From Hygrocybe punicea (lineage: Eukaryota > Basidiomycota > Agaricomycetes > Agaricales > Hygrophoraceae), in assembly GCA_963556145.1 (NCBI GenBank), contig OY744462.1:6448001-6512000 (forward strand): DNA of 64,000 nt. Reading direction: 5' to 3'. The position numbers were made by a program, and so were the translations under genes. Shown here in pieces: positions 53,585 to 64,000 of this stretch; the first letter of the stretch is position 1, and the number at the start of each line of letters is the position of its first letter. The notes under the pieces were generated by a model, which saw only the letters and a program-made list of their open reading frames with translations, was not told the origin of the DNA and did not search any database.

Positions 53585-56174
53585 CTACTCCCCTTGAGCC
53601 ACACCTTTCATCACAATTTTCAACCTGTTCGCCGCACTCACAAGCGCTTTGAGACCAGAAGCAGTGATATCGGTATCGATAGCCACACCCCACGAGCTGG
53701 TGACTTCTGACCCCTGTTCGTATACCAACTCCACGTACGAGGCTGCCAGCACTTCCGTTCCTTCACCAACTGAGTGTTCTGCATATTCTCGAACGCTCAG
53801 CACCCCTTCGATTTGTGAGTGTAACGCAGACGTTAATGCCGAGATTGGCCCGTTCCCCTCACCGCTGATTTTTCGCGTATGGCCGTCCAATAGAAACTCG
53901 CCGCTGAGCCGTCGGCGGCTGCCATCCCCAACATGCTCCATCAAGAATGAGTTCATGGAAAACCTTGCTATCTCACTCGACTCGTATCCATATGTTTTCC
54001 GAAATAGATCTGTAAGACCCACGACTGAGATCTCCCCACCGTCGTCCAGGGCTTTCCTCTGCACAACTTCAAAGAAAGCAGCCTGGAACCTCCTGGGCAA
54101 TTCAAGTCCTAGGGTGTTTAAAATGATAGTCGCGATGTCCGCCTGGCCTGATTTGGAATTGAACCCAACGGTCAACTTCAGCTCTGGGAGCGGGCTATCC
54201 CCAATTGCATTGTTCGCCGCACTGAGAAGTGCCCGCAGACCAGAGCCAGCAATATTCGAGTCAACCCCAACACCCCACCAGGATTCTGTTGATTTGCGGT
54301 TTCCAGTGGGGACCACCTCTATATATGAAGCTGCTTTTGCGTTGTGACCTTCACCGATGGCATGCTCCGAGTATTCCCGAACAGAGAGGTCAATGTTCAG
54401 ATAGGTGAGAAGCGCATCATGCAGTGCAGATATGGGACCGTTACCGTCTCCTCTGACAACGCGCAGGACGCCGTCAACAGAGAGGGTACCATCGAATCGG
54501 CAGCGTTCTTCTGGAGATTCATTGGACAAATAGGAATGTTGATCCACAGGCTCTGTCGTGATCTTGTAATTTCGCAACGCGAGCCTTCCTTGGTATTTTG
54601 GTCCGCCGAAATGGTAGGTTTTCCTGAAAGCAGTTGTTATATCGTCGACGGTAATCTCTCTCGCCTCGCGGTCCGCGATGGCTTGGATAACCTTGTAGAA
54701 AGCCACCTGCATCTTCCGAGGAAGATCCAGTTGCAGGTGCTGCTTGACGAGGTAGGCAATCCCACCTTTCCCAGATTGTGAATTGACGCGAATAACGGCC
54801 TCGTAATCAGTTCCTAAGTCCGCTGGATCGACAGCCAAGTATGGTATGTTCCAGTATTGAGGTTGGCCTTTAAGAGCAGCCTCGGCGTGTGCCTTCTTCT
54901 GGAAGTCAAATCCTTTTTTTATGGCGTCCTGGTGCGAGCCAGAAAAGGCCGTAAAAACCAATTCGCCGGCATATGGGTGGCGCGGGTGTACCGGGAGGTC
55001 ATTGCATTGGGTGACCACGGCGACGACGTTTTCAAGGTCACTGAAGTCGAGATTGGGATGTATACCCTGAGAATAAAGATTTAGGGCAAGGTTGACCAGA
55101 TCCACATTGCCTGTTCGTTCGCCGTTGCCAAACAAACACCCCTCGATTCGGTCACCACCCGCGAAGACACCAAGTTCGGCAGATGCGATGCCCGTGCCTG
55201 TCACGAAAAGAGAATTGTGAGGTTACGGATATATATGAAAGAGACGGTCTGACCTCTGTCGTTATGTGGGTGCAGACTTATAATAATTTTTTCTCGCTCT
55301 GTTATGTGATTGCAAAAGTATTCAATCTGCCCAAGAATGAACGACCACATTCACACACAGCAATTTATCGTCCTACCTGGTCAGCATAATGATTTGGAGG
55401 AGCAATCTCCACAGTTGAAGGCAAATTAAAGATGATGCGGTCCTCGCCTGTCCCAGCTTTGCCCCAGGTCGCCTTGACAGCTTCGCAGATCTCCACCGCA
55501 AATTCAGGTTCTGTCTGCGTGAAGGTCTCAGGGCTGTATTCGTATCGAAACCGAGTGCCGTATTTTTGAGTGCAAGTCTCTGTCAGCTGCTTGACCAGAC
55601 GTGTGTGCTTAACTGCGAGCTCGATGGTTTCCGCTTTTGAATGGCGAAAAACAACATCACGGAAGGTAGGAGAAGTGGCATTATACATATGGATGATGGC
55701 AAGTTTGGCACCTGCTACGGAATCAACTGTGCGCTTGATGAGGTCCTCTCGAGCTGGGGTAAGCACCTAGCTCAACATCATGCTTAGTAGCGAAAAGAGA
55801 GAAATATAGCGGGGTCAACCGACCTGTACCCATACATCATCCGGAACCTCGTTGTTCTCAACAAGTCCCCGTACGAAGCCGAACTCAGTGTCGCTGGCAG
55901 CCGGATACCCGACCTCGATCTCCTTAAGACCGCACCTGACCAGTTCTCTAAAAAATGTGGTTTTCTGGTCAATAGTCATGGGGCAGGCTAGGGCTTGGTT
56001 TCCATCTCGGAGGTCGGTAGATAACCATATGGGCGCCTTGGTAAAGGTTTTGGAGGGCCATTGTCGATTTTTGAGGTTCAAAGGAGTGTATGGTTTGTAC
56101 TTTTGGGAGGGATCCGGACTGAAGACGATAAGTCTAGGCGGTAAGAAGAGCTGCAAGACTCACAGCATTCGCAT
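53585..56174 (-). CDS. LEU4: 2-isopropylmalate synthase with doubled regulatory domain
   Basis: First committed step of leucine synthesis: acetyl-CoA plus 2-oxoisovalerate. Exon 1 is only 11 nt (56164-56174); after a 45-nt intron the protein reads [18 protein letters not shown]. The catalytic barrel has [42 protein letters not shown] (intron-split) and [20 protein letters not shown]. After the linker come two tandem copies of the linker-plus-LeuA-dimer module, both in one uninterrupted exon (53585-55204). Copy 1 has [31 protein letters not shown] and [19 protein letters not shown]. Copy 2 has [31 protein letters not shown] and [19 protein letters not shown]. Total is near 790 aa against roughly 600-640 aa for usual fungal enzymes. 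Divergent from GUS1. Confidence 0.93.
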
Positions 56175-56233
56175 GTTAGTCGTATAGAAACGCCTGAGTG
56201 TCGAGGTTTTGCAAAAAAAATTGAGCCTCATTA

Positions 56234-56240
56234 TGAGTCA
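56234..56240 (+). promoter_or_regulatory. Perfect Gcn4/CpcA-type site TGAGTCA
   Basis: The canonical amino-acid-control element (ATGAGTCAG in context) lies in the 144-bp divergent promoter, 60 bp upstream of LEU4 and 79 bp upstream of GUS1. General amino-acid control of leucine and tRNA-charging genes makes the site plausible for both. Function is inferred from the sequence only. Confidence 0.7.
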
Positions 56241-56318
56241 GAGTAAAGTGAAGCAGCTCGCGTGAAAGCTTCCAAGTTTCAAGCATTAGCGCTGCTGAGT
56301 TCACAGGCCAAGTTCATC

Positions 56319-59080
56319 ATGACTGGGACTCTCAACGTTTCCTCCAAACTATCACCTTTTCCATATGCTGCCCTTGCAATCGCTGCGTTCACGCAAACAG
56401 CTGACGTTGTTTTTGATGAAACTGCTACTGGCGTAGTCTTGGAATTGAACGGAGACAAACTCAATGTAGAGGAGGATATCGTGCATGCTTTGGCCAAGGC
56501 TGGCGCGTTGTCTGACGGTAGTTCCAAGGTCTGGGATTTCTAGACATCGTTCATCCGACTCGTCTTGATATTGTAACATACAGACCCGATCTGAGTCTTA
56601 CTTTCATCTGGCAAAGGCATTACCGACATTGTCTGCATACCCAGTCATCATCGCGGCTCTCGATTCTCTAGATTGCCATCTTACACTGAGGACCTTTTTG
56701 GTCGGGCGCGAGATAGCTTCAGCAGATTGGATGCTCTGGGGAGCGCTCAAAGGTATGTTTATTTACTTTTGTTCAGTGACGATCACCCATTGTGTCCAAT
56801 AGGAAACATCAAATTTCTCGGACTCTTGAAAAATAATAACCAGCATCCTCACCTCCTTCGGTGGTTCACCCACCTCGAGTCACTAGAATCCACCCAGTCC
56901 ATGCTTGCTAGTCTCGTAGGGGCCAAAGCCACTAAAGCCCGATCATCCAAGACTGCCGCTGGGTTCGCCCTCGGTCTCCACAATGCGAAGGAGGGCGAGG
57001 TAGTTACCCGATTTCCTCCCGAGCCAAGTGGCTATCTCCATATCGGTCACGCAAAGGCGGCCATTCTTAACCAGTATTTCGCTAAAATGTACAAGGGGAA
57101 GCTCATCGTAAGGTTTGATGATACGAATCCTACCAAGGAAAAGGTGAGCCCCTTCTTACTACGGGATTATGCACTCTGGATTTAACCCGTCATAGGCCGA
57201 ATTCGAGGAGACTATTCTGGAAGATTTGCATGCTCTCAACATTTACGGTGATCAGATTACGCACACCTCGGATTCATTCGATCAACTATATAAGTTTGCA
57301 ATTAAGCTCATCAAGGATGGTAATGCTTATACTGATAAAACCGAGCAAGCTGATGTACCACATTCTCTTGTACAATGGCGACATTGCTCACGGAGTCTTA
57401 GATGCGTCAAGAGCGACGTGATGGCGTTGCCTCTGTTCACCGAAACGACACTGTGGAGGATAATCTCAAGCATTTTATGGAGATGACAGCTGCAACGCCG
57501 GAGGGCCTACGATGGTGTCTGCGTGCAAAAATTAGTGTCGATGACCCCAATAAGGCACTTCGCGACCCTGTTATATATAGATGCAACACTATCAAGCATC
57601 ATCGAACTGGGTACAGTTTGGAACTAGTTTTCTCCAAGTTATTGACGTCTTATCAAAATTAGGGATAAATGGAAAGTATACCCTACATACGATTTTGCTT
57701 GCCCGGTTGTCGATTCTATTGAGGGTGTCACACATGCCCTTAGGACAAACGAATACAGGGATCGTAACCCGCAGTATCAATGGATGATTGAGGCTCTCGG
57801 GTTGCGGCCAGTCCATATTTGGGACTTCAGGTAAGCAAACTGTTGACCTGATGAAATTCTGCCCGTTGTTTACCCTTACTTTCAGCCGGTTGAATTTCAT
57901 TTACACTTTTCTTTCGAAGCGGAAGTTGTCGGAGTGTATCGAGAATGGCCTTGTGCGTGGTTGGGACGACCCTCGGTTCCCCACCGTCCGAGGTTTGTAC
58001 AAAACCCTTCCTGTAAAAAAATGCATTTGAACCCCTTTGAACAGGCATTCGACGGCGTGGTCTAACAGTCGAAGCTATAACCCGATTCATGTTATCTCAA
58101 GGGCCCTCACAAGCAATTGTCTCACTTGAGTGGGATTCCATTTGGGTATTCAACAAGAAGGTCATTGATCCCATTGCACCACGTCATTGGGCTATCATCA
58201 AGGACAAGAAGTAATCCATTTCTCTGCTCCCTCAAGAATTTGTAATGCTAATTAATGTTACGCAGGGTACCAGTGAGAATCTCGAGCGGACCTACCAGTG
58301 CAGAAGTGAAAGTTCTTCCCAAACACAAGAAGAATCCGGGAGTGGGAATGAAGAAGACGGTTTTCAGCTCTGATATATTTGTTGAGCAAGAGGATGCGCT
58401 TTCTTTCGATGATCAGGAGGAGGTTCGTCTTAGTAGAATCTCGATATTTGGCATTCATCTGGCATTCATCTGGCATCTAGATCACCTTGATGGACTGGGG
58501 CAATGCAATCGTCCACTCCAAGGCTTTTAACGAGTCTGGGCATGTGACATTCATAGAAATGGAACTGAAACTTGACGGCGATTTCCGTAAGACCAAGAAG
58601 AAAATCACCTGGCTGGCTCAACCCACTCCCTCATATCCTCTGGTGGATGTCACGCTTCTGGACTACGATTATCTCATCACCAAGAAGAAACTGGAAAAAG
58701 CTGACAATATCTTAGACTTTGCCACACCTGTCTCCGAATTTAGAGAGGATGCTCTGGCAGATGCGAATGTGAAGGATCTGAAGAAAGGCGATGTCATTCA
58801 GTTTGAGAGGAAGGGATATTTCATTTTTGACGGAGAGGTGGAAGCAAAGATGGAGTTCATCAGGATCCCCGAGGGGAATGCTGCGTCGCTGGCGAGTAAG
58901 GCTGGGGTGACACCGGTGAGTGTCGGTGCAACAACTCCATGTCAACAAACAGATACGCTAGCGGTACCCAACATTCCTGCCTCAACCAAGATGTACGATA
59001 CTGCCCAAGTCTACGGGGGCGACTTAAAGCCGTTGGCCGATACCAAGATGTACGTCGTGCAGAATATCTACGATTTGTAG
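56319..59080 (+). CDS. GUS1: Cytosolic glutamyl-tRNA synthetase
   Basis: Charges tRNA-Glu. Start ATG 56319 ([20 protein letters not shown]); the in-frame codon at 56262 is GTG. A GST-like N-terminal domain (to about residue 200) is the type that docks on Arc1/AIMP scaffolds. The class I catalytic core has [20 protein letters not shown] (HIGH), [40 protein letters not shown] and [20 protein letters not shown] (KMSKS variant LSKRK). [20 protein letters not shown] and [15 protein letters not shown] are typical of eukaryotic GluRS, and a C-terminal beta-barrel anticodon region ([15 protein letters not shown]) follows. It ends NIYDL at 59080. The tail repeats a TKMY motif. About ten short introns. 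Confidence 0.93.
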
Positions 59081-59387
59081 TTGGCGTTTCGTCGAATAAA
59101 CGATTTATTATAATTTTCGGCCCGCTTTTCCGGCTTAGTCATAATTGCTAACAATGGTCGCCACCCGACAGATTGTATGTCTTTGCGGGAGTTTGTACTC
59201 AACATCAACGACCAAATACAAAACTCACGTTGAACAACGACGACGACGGCCTGGCGAGTTCACTGTACGCGACGGCGGCGACTCTTGCGACTCTTTCCTT
59301 CCTATACTTGATTGGCTGCAGCTGTGAACGCTATCATCGTGGCTTTGCATACCACTTCAGGCCCGACCACCTCACCATTGGTCTGGT
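59081..59387. other. Intergenic stretch between GUS1 and the SAP-kinase gene
   Basis: 307 bp. An ATG at 59154 and open frames across 59173-59523 include a short hydrophobic run (ATAATLATLSFLYLIGC), but no family is recognised. It may be 5' UTR or an extra upstream exon of the next gene. No RNA gene seen. Confidence 0.4.
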
Positions 59388-62300
59388 ATGGCCCAACGTC
59401 GTTCACCGAACAGAGTCTCGTCATCACCGACAAATTATCCTTCGGCGCACAGAAAACACACGCTTCGTTGTTCCTCTAGCTCCCGCCGACGCGCTTTTCC
59501 TCTTCTCCGCGACCCAAACTTGAGTTCCCACACTCTTGGCGCGTCAACAGTAACTGGAACCTTGGCAGAGAAGTTGCGCCCTGTACTGGTTCCCCTTCAT
59601 CCCAATCTGCGCCGTCTGCCGTCCCGCCTTTTTCCCGCCCAAAAAGAGGCTATGCGCGTTGCCAGTCAAAGCATTTCTGTCGTAGTTGGGGTCAAGCGCA
59701 AACGCATGGCGAGCCGCAACGAGAACACTCACATAGGCAGTCGACCGACGCGTGGACTGAAAAGAATGAGATCAGGGTCTCGTCAGGATTATTCCAGTGA
59801 TGACGGCGAGACCAGTTCCATGGAGGTTGACGCTCCCAGTTCATGGGCGCAATCTCAGGGTTCTGACGTGGAGGAGGATTCATGTCAGTTCAAATTTTTG
59901 CTCGTGTTCAACTAGTATATCTCATGGTATTGTAGCTGTCGAACACCTCATAAGCGATGCCCCTCCTCGTCAACTTTTGCGGCTGCGGAAAGACCAGCTT
60001 GTTCAGCTTTATACCTCGGCTGGCCTATCGGACGATGCAGAAGCTCTTACCAAACAAGAGATCGTGGACGCGATCGTCGCTACGCGCGATGACTTCGCGT
60101 CCTTACCACCCTCTTCGCCGCCTGGCAGGAGCGAGTATTCATCGGATGACGGGAATGTGGCGGGGGATGAAGAAACTGATATCATTCCTCAGTATCAAAC
60201 GACGCCCAATGGGCTGAGGAGACGTGCCACCGTCAACGATCTGGGCCAAACGAATAACAAGGTGTATAAGAACCGGAGCATGTCGATGAGCAATCTTATC
60301 GCAGAGGGTTCTCTGCTCGAGGGGAGGAAGGCGACGAGATTGCCCACGGATGCCAGGAAAAATGGGGAGGGGAGTGTAAGCTCAGCGACAAGGTGATGTT
60401 GGTTTTTCATTTAGCGCGTATGCCTTGGGCTGAACACTCCAATAGACGGAAAATTACCCACGCATCAAACAGATCGTCTCCTACGCTCTCTAGCTCATCA
60501 AAATTGTTGCTCTCGCCGCCTGCCACCCGCCTGCGCTCGCGCAAAACTTCCGCAGAAGTGAACGCCGTTGTCAATAAAGGGAAGGGCAAAAGCAAGCGGG
60601 TTGAGTTCAGTGATGAGGTACCGGCCAAATCACCTCATCCGAAGATCCGAGAGCACAGCGAAGAGGAAAGCGATTTGACGGACCTAGCAGAACTGGAAAA
60701 ATCTCTGAGACTCATCAACCCCAGTCCTAGCCCCAGGAGATTGAGGAGCAAAGGCCGGAAGGAGGTGGACAGTCAGCGGTCGCGCAAGGGACGCTCCGAG
60801 AGCTCCGAGGATCCTGACGAGGGCGCTCGGAGAGTCACTCCTATGAGGAAGGCTAAGGGTAAGATTACCTGCATGGAGGAAGATGAGGAAGATGAAGGGG
60901 CAGATGAGGAGGATGAGTTATTGGAGGTAGAGGAAGAGGAAGAGGAAGAAGAAGAAGAAGAGGGAGAGGAAGGAGAAGAGGGAGAGGTCGAGGAGCAGGA
61001 GCAGGAGCAGGAGCAGGAGGAAGAGGTTGATGAGCTCATTTCATCTGCGTCAGCAACTCCACCCCCAGTACGAGGTCGACGGACACCTGTTAAGCGGCGT
61101 TTGCGGCCACGGCAACGGGTGCTGCATACGCCACCCAGTGACGGCGACGATGAAGATGAAGAAGGTGAAGATGGGGGCGACGAGGAGGATGAGGATGGAG
61201 GGGAAGAGGAAGAGGGAGAGGGAGAAGAGGAAGGAGAAGAGGAAGAAGAGGATGTTGATTGTAGTGTTGTTGCAGAAGCTGCGGACATTGTTGAGGAGGA
61301 GATGATTGTGGTGGAACCACGGAAATTGCGGAATGGAAAGATTGTTGGGGAAGAGGAGATAGAAGAAGACATTGGTGATGAGGAATATTCCACCGATCTC
61401 GATGAAGAGATTGATATCGATGCGGAAGGGGAGACAGAAGATAGCGACAAGGACGAACCTATGGATGATGGTAAGTTGACGTCTCAAATGTCCCTAGCAT
61501 TTGAACCTCATTCATTTCGACAGTTGACTTAACTATTGCAACTGCAAAGACCCTTGTTCGTCTTCGCCGTGACGATCTCGTCAGATTATGCGAGACTCGG
61601 GACCTCGTCGTGGTTGGAACCAAACCACAGCTTGCTGAAGCGTTGCTGCAGTGGCGGGACCGCCATGCAAATGGGTTCTCTTCTCCTTCATCCGCCGGGA
61701 CTGTCCGCCCTTCCTCGACCGTGAAACGTCGCACAAACGGACGTCGACACAGCCGAAGTCAGACCCTGAGCAGGACGCCCCCTGTACTTCTTCGGCCTGG
61801 TCATGTTCACATCGACGGACCGCGCACCCCACCCCTCTCTCAGAACCACAGGGAATGTGAACCGGAACTCGAACTGGATCTTGAGAGTTTGGGTTTGGAG
61901 GATCGCGAGATACCGCCAGAAAAGCTGACAAAGCTGGAGAAGATTGGGAGCGGAGGATTCAAGGATGTCTTCATCGGCAAATTCAAGGGTAGGAGAGTTG
62001 CAATCTCCGAGTTCCGGGGTCAGCTCAGTGAGAGTGAGTCTCATTTTTTTTCCTTTGGTGTTTGTCGGTGCTGAGACGATGACAGTGGATATCAAGGAAC
62101 TCAAGTTACTAGGAGGTTTCAACCATCCGAATATTGTCCGTTTCGTGCGTATTTTTCCGCTCTTCTCTCTACTAGATCTATATTCTGTTCTGCAGGTTGG
62201 AGTCAGTATACCCGAAAGCGTCCGAGATACGCCTGTTATGATTGTAAGCGAACTCTGCGCAAACGGCGATCTTTTCGACTACATACGGAAGGTTCCCCCA

Positions 62301-62992
62301 CCATCACTACCAAAAGTGGTATGTATATATTTGCATGTGCCCTTTTGCCAACCACCCGCTAATTTATTGCAGTTCGGGATGATGCTTGACGTTGCGCGCG
62401 GCCTCGAGTACCTACATATGCGCAAACCCTCTGTGATTCACCGGGATTGCAAATCATCCAACATCCTCATCACTTCCAAGGGTACTGCCAAGATCGCTGA
62501 TTTTGGATTGGCTAAAGTCAAGCAGTCGACGAGATCAATGATGCGGAGCTTGGTCGGGACTGTGAACTGGCAAGCACCTGAGCTTTGGCATGCACATCCG
62601 AAATACAACCACAAGGTCGACGTCTTTTCTTGTGCTATGGTCTACTGGGAGATGCTCCAATGGCATCTGCCCAACCCAAAATTTCCTTGGGAGGTGCGTC
62701 TTCATCTAGTTTCGATGGCTGTTCTCGTGAGAACCTTGTCCTCAGGGCATGAACGAACATGCCATATATGAGATCGTCGGAGCAAAACGACAACGGTGCG
62801 TAGTTTCTTTTCGTGGAGCCCTTCCTTTACTGAACAAAGACCATCCCCCTACAAAGGCCCTCAACGTCAAGTTTACGAAAACAGTGGTGTCCTGAGATTG
62901 TCGACCTCATAGAACGCATGTGGGCGCAGGAGCATCAGGATCGACCTACGATGTCCGATATTGTGGAAGAACTGGAAAGACTGGTCCACTGA
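59388..62992 (+). CDS. SAP-domain protein fused to a TKL-type kinase
   Basis: About 1,080 aa. Supported exons include 59388-59883, 59936-60392, 60446-61470 and one from 61524. Order: basic Arg/Ser N-terminus; a SAP-like motif (about residues 176-212, LLRLRKDQLVQLYTSAGL then LTKQEIVDAIVATRDD); a very acidic Glu/Asp region (60880-61290); a clear SAP motif (about 665-705, LVRLRRDDLVRLCETRDLV and TKPQLAEALLQW); and a kinase domain from about 793. The kinase has the loop IGSGGFKDVFIGK, HRDCKSSNILI, IADFGLAKV and WQAPELWHAHPKY, and ends EHQDRPTMSDIVEELERL with TGA at 62990-62992. The beta-3 VAIK lysine is replaced: GRRVAISEFRGQL. SAP motifs bind AT-rich DNA, so a chromatin-linked kinase is inferred; activity is uncertain. 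The start ATG 59388 is tentative. Confidence 0.8.
60880..61270 (+). repeat. GAG/GAA purine-rich low-complexity tract (poly-Glu)
   Basis: Imperfect GAA/GAG/GAT triplets encode long Glu/Asp runs, interrupted at about 61030-61140, between the two SAP motifs. The strand bias creates a long false antisense Ser-rich frame (60773-61450). Confidence 0.85.
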
Positions 62993-63428
62993 TGGAAAAA
63001 AACATTTCCCGTGTCTAATCATTTAGCCCATCTCATTCACATAATTTCAGGAAATTTTAGAACAAGGACGCGTGGATTCCTGGATACCTCTTATCGCTTT
63101 TTTGTAACCTTTGTTTTTTGCTCCCATCATCAATGTATCCTATTGCAAAGTCAAGTCAAATTATTCTTTGAGTCAATAATAATCTTATTTGTGTCTAATA
63201 AATCCCTTTTGACCGCAAGCTCCTGCTTGACCGGGGGATGTCAGGCATAGCAACGACTCTGATACAGCGGTGAAATTAACGGTGCGGAACCGTAAGAAAG
63301 TATTTATTGTTGGTTTTTTTTTTCCTTTTTATCGCGAAACAGCTGTAAAAATCAGATTCACGTCACGCGTATGCGTGACAAACGCGTTGACGGCTTTCGT
63401 GAACGCGCTTGAACTCACGCACGCGACA
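62993..63428. other. Intergenic region with two MluI cell-cycle boxes
   Basis: 436 bp between the kinase stop and the next ATG. It is T-rich in the middle (T9 near 63315). ACGCGT occurs at 63365-63370 and 63382-63387, 59 and 42 bp before the ATG at 63429. The first lies within TCACGC-GTAT-GCGTGA (63363-63378), an inverted repeat. No gene recognised in the rest. Confidence 0.6.
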
Positions 63429-63983
63429 ATGTCTTTCGCTCCCAATGGTTTACTTGGTCCGTCAGCTTGTGTACCTCTCAGTTCAATAGAGGTTTCCGCC
63501 AAACCCTCATTTGAGCCAAATGGACTTCTTGGCCCAACAGACGTATGCTTGAAACTTGGGGAAAGACGGAAAGATGCAACACTCATCGACGGCGATGAAG
63601 GTAAGTTGGGAATTCTACATCTATGATAACTGGAAGAGTCCCTCAACATATTGTTGCGTTAAGATCTTATTTCCACAGATGATGGGTTGGCTGTCGGCGG
63701 GCTCCGACCAACGACACCGCTTCCTACCCATCTGTATCGAAAACCTGTTCGCGCAACAACATTTGATGGTAAGATGTTATACCTACAGCGCCGAACTCGA
63801 GTGGAAGGCATACGGAAGAAGGTGCCTTTTCGATTGGAAGATAGAACTTGTCAGCAAGGTACTGATACGGTACAGGATTCAAGCATTGTTGGCCAAAGTA
63901 TAAGGAGCCTTCTCGAGGTACCAGTTCATAGGTTGATGGAGCAACTTTCTGCTGCTACCGCTGCGCAGATTGAACGCGTGTAG
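63429..63983 (+). CDS. Small unknown protein with repeated PNGLLGP motif
   Basis: ATG 63429 opens MSFAPNGLLGPSACVPLSS, and the motif recurs 25 residues later as EPNGLLGPTDVCLKLGE. A donor at 63600 (GAAG|GTAAGT) and an acceptor at 63679 join DGDE-DDGLAVGGLRPTTPLP in frame. The second exon is basic (YLQRRTRVEGIRKKVPFRLE) and ends LMEQLSAATAAQIERV at 63983. About 158 aa. I recognise no family. An internal GGTAAG near 63770 could be another donor, so the gene may be longer or spliced differently beyond the window. Upstream MluI boxes suggest G1/S control. Confidence 0.5.
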
Positions 63984-64000
63984 GACATTCCTGTTTTATT

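Noticed and set aside
53649..54347. 232-aa + strand frame inside LEU4
   Set aside because: Antisense to the regulatory domains, whose protein sequence is clearly conserved.
60773..61450. 225-aa antisense frame rich in Ser and Pro
   Set aside because: It is the complement of the poly-Glu tract in the kinase gene; strand-biased purine triplets make stop-free antisense frames.

Overview
The window looks like a scaffold from an agaricomycete (mushroom-type basidiomycete). Genes are packed a few tens to a few hundred bases apart on both strands, most are cut by many GT-AG introns of about 45-65 nt, and the gene set is fungal: Kex2, Stt4-type PI4-kinase, CreC, Tap42, Pot1, a cellular RNAi-type RdRP and a DNMT1-type methylase with an RFTS domain. 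No transposon, CRISPR array or virus was recognised.

The most important structural point is that two stretches occur twice, each time directly flanking a run of exactly 200 Ns (10986-11185 and 34909-35108). Bases 7571-10985 recur at 11186-14601 and bases 27931-34908 recur at 35109-42083. The copies are nearly identical, differing mainly by single-base homopolymer indels and a few substitutions. This is what unmerged overlapping contigs look like, so the second KEX2, MCM7, partial POT1, partial RdRP and membrane-protein gene should not be read as paralogues.

Collapsing those overlaps, the order is: PI4-kinase alpha STT4 (+, 5' truncated by the window), tRNA-Ser(CGA) with a 9-nt intron, RdRP (-), an unknown membrane protein (+), branched-chain keto-acid dehydrogenase E1 beta (-), CreC/WDR20 WD40 protein (+), a probable APC15-like acidic protein (-), methylenetetrahydrofolate reductase (-), Rab6/Ypt6 (+), Tap42 (-), Pot1 (+), Kex2 (+), MCM7 (-), DNMT1 (+), Ecm15/UPF0045 (-), an Irs4-like EH protein (+), ATG9 (-), 2-isopropylmalate synthase LEU4 (-), glutamyl-tRNA synthetase (+), a SAP-domain TKL-type kinase (+), and a small unknown gene (+).

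Most are housekeeping genes, and many sit in divergent pairs sharing 65-200 bp promoters: BCKDHB/CreC, MTHFR/YPT6, TAP42/POT1, MCM7/DNMT1, ECM15/IRS4-like and LEU4/GUS1. Points beyond ordinary annotation are: LEU4 with two tandem regulatory (LeuA-dimer) modules; a perfect Gcn4-type TGAGTCA between LEU4 and GUS1; Pot1 with an apparently duplicated OB2-like module; a SAP-SAP-like-kinase fusion whose VAIK lysine is replaced by serine; MCM7 and DNMT1 sharing one short promoter; a 5-nt microexon in ECM15; and two MluI cell-cycle boxes before the last gene. I found no single new multi-gene system. The kinase fusion and the LEU4 duplication are the best candidates for something little described.
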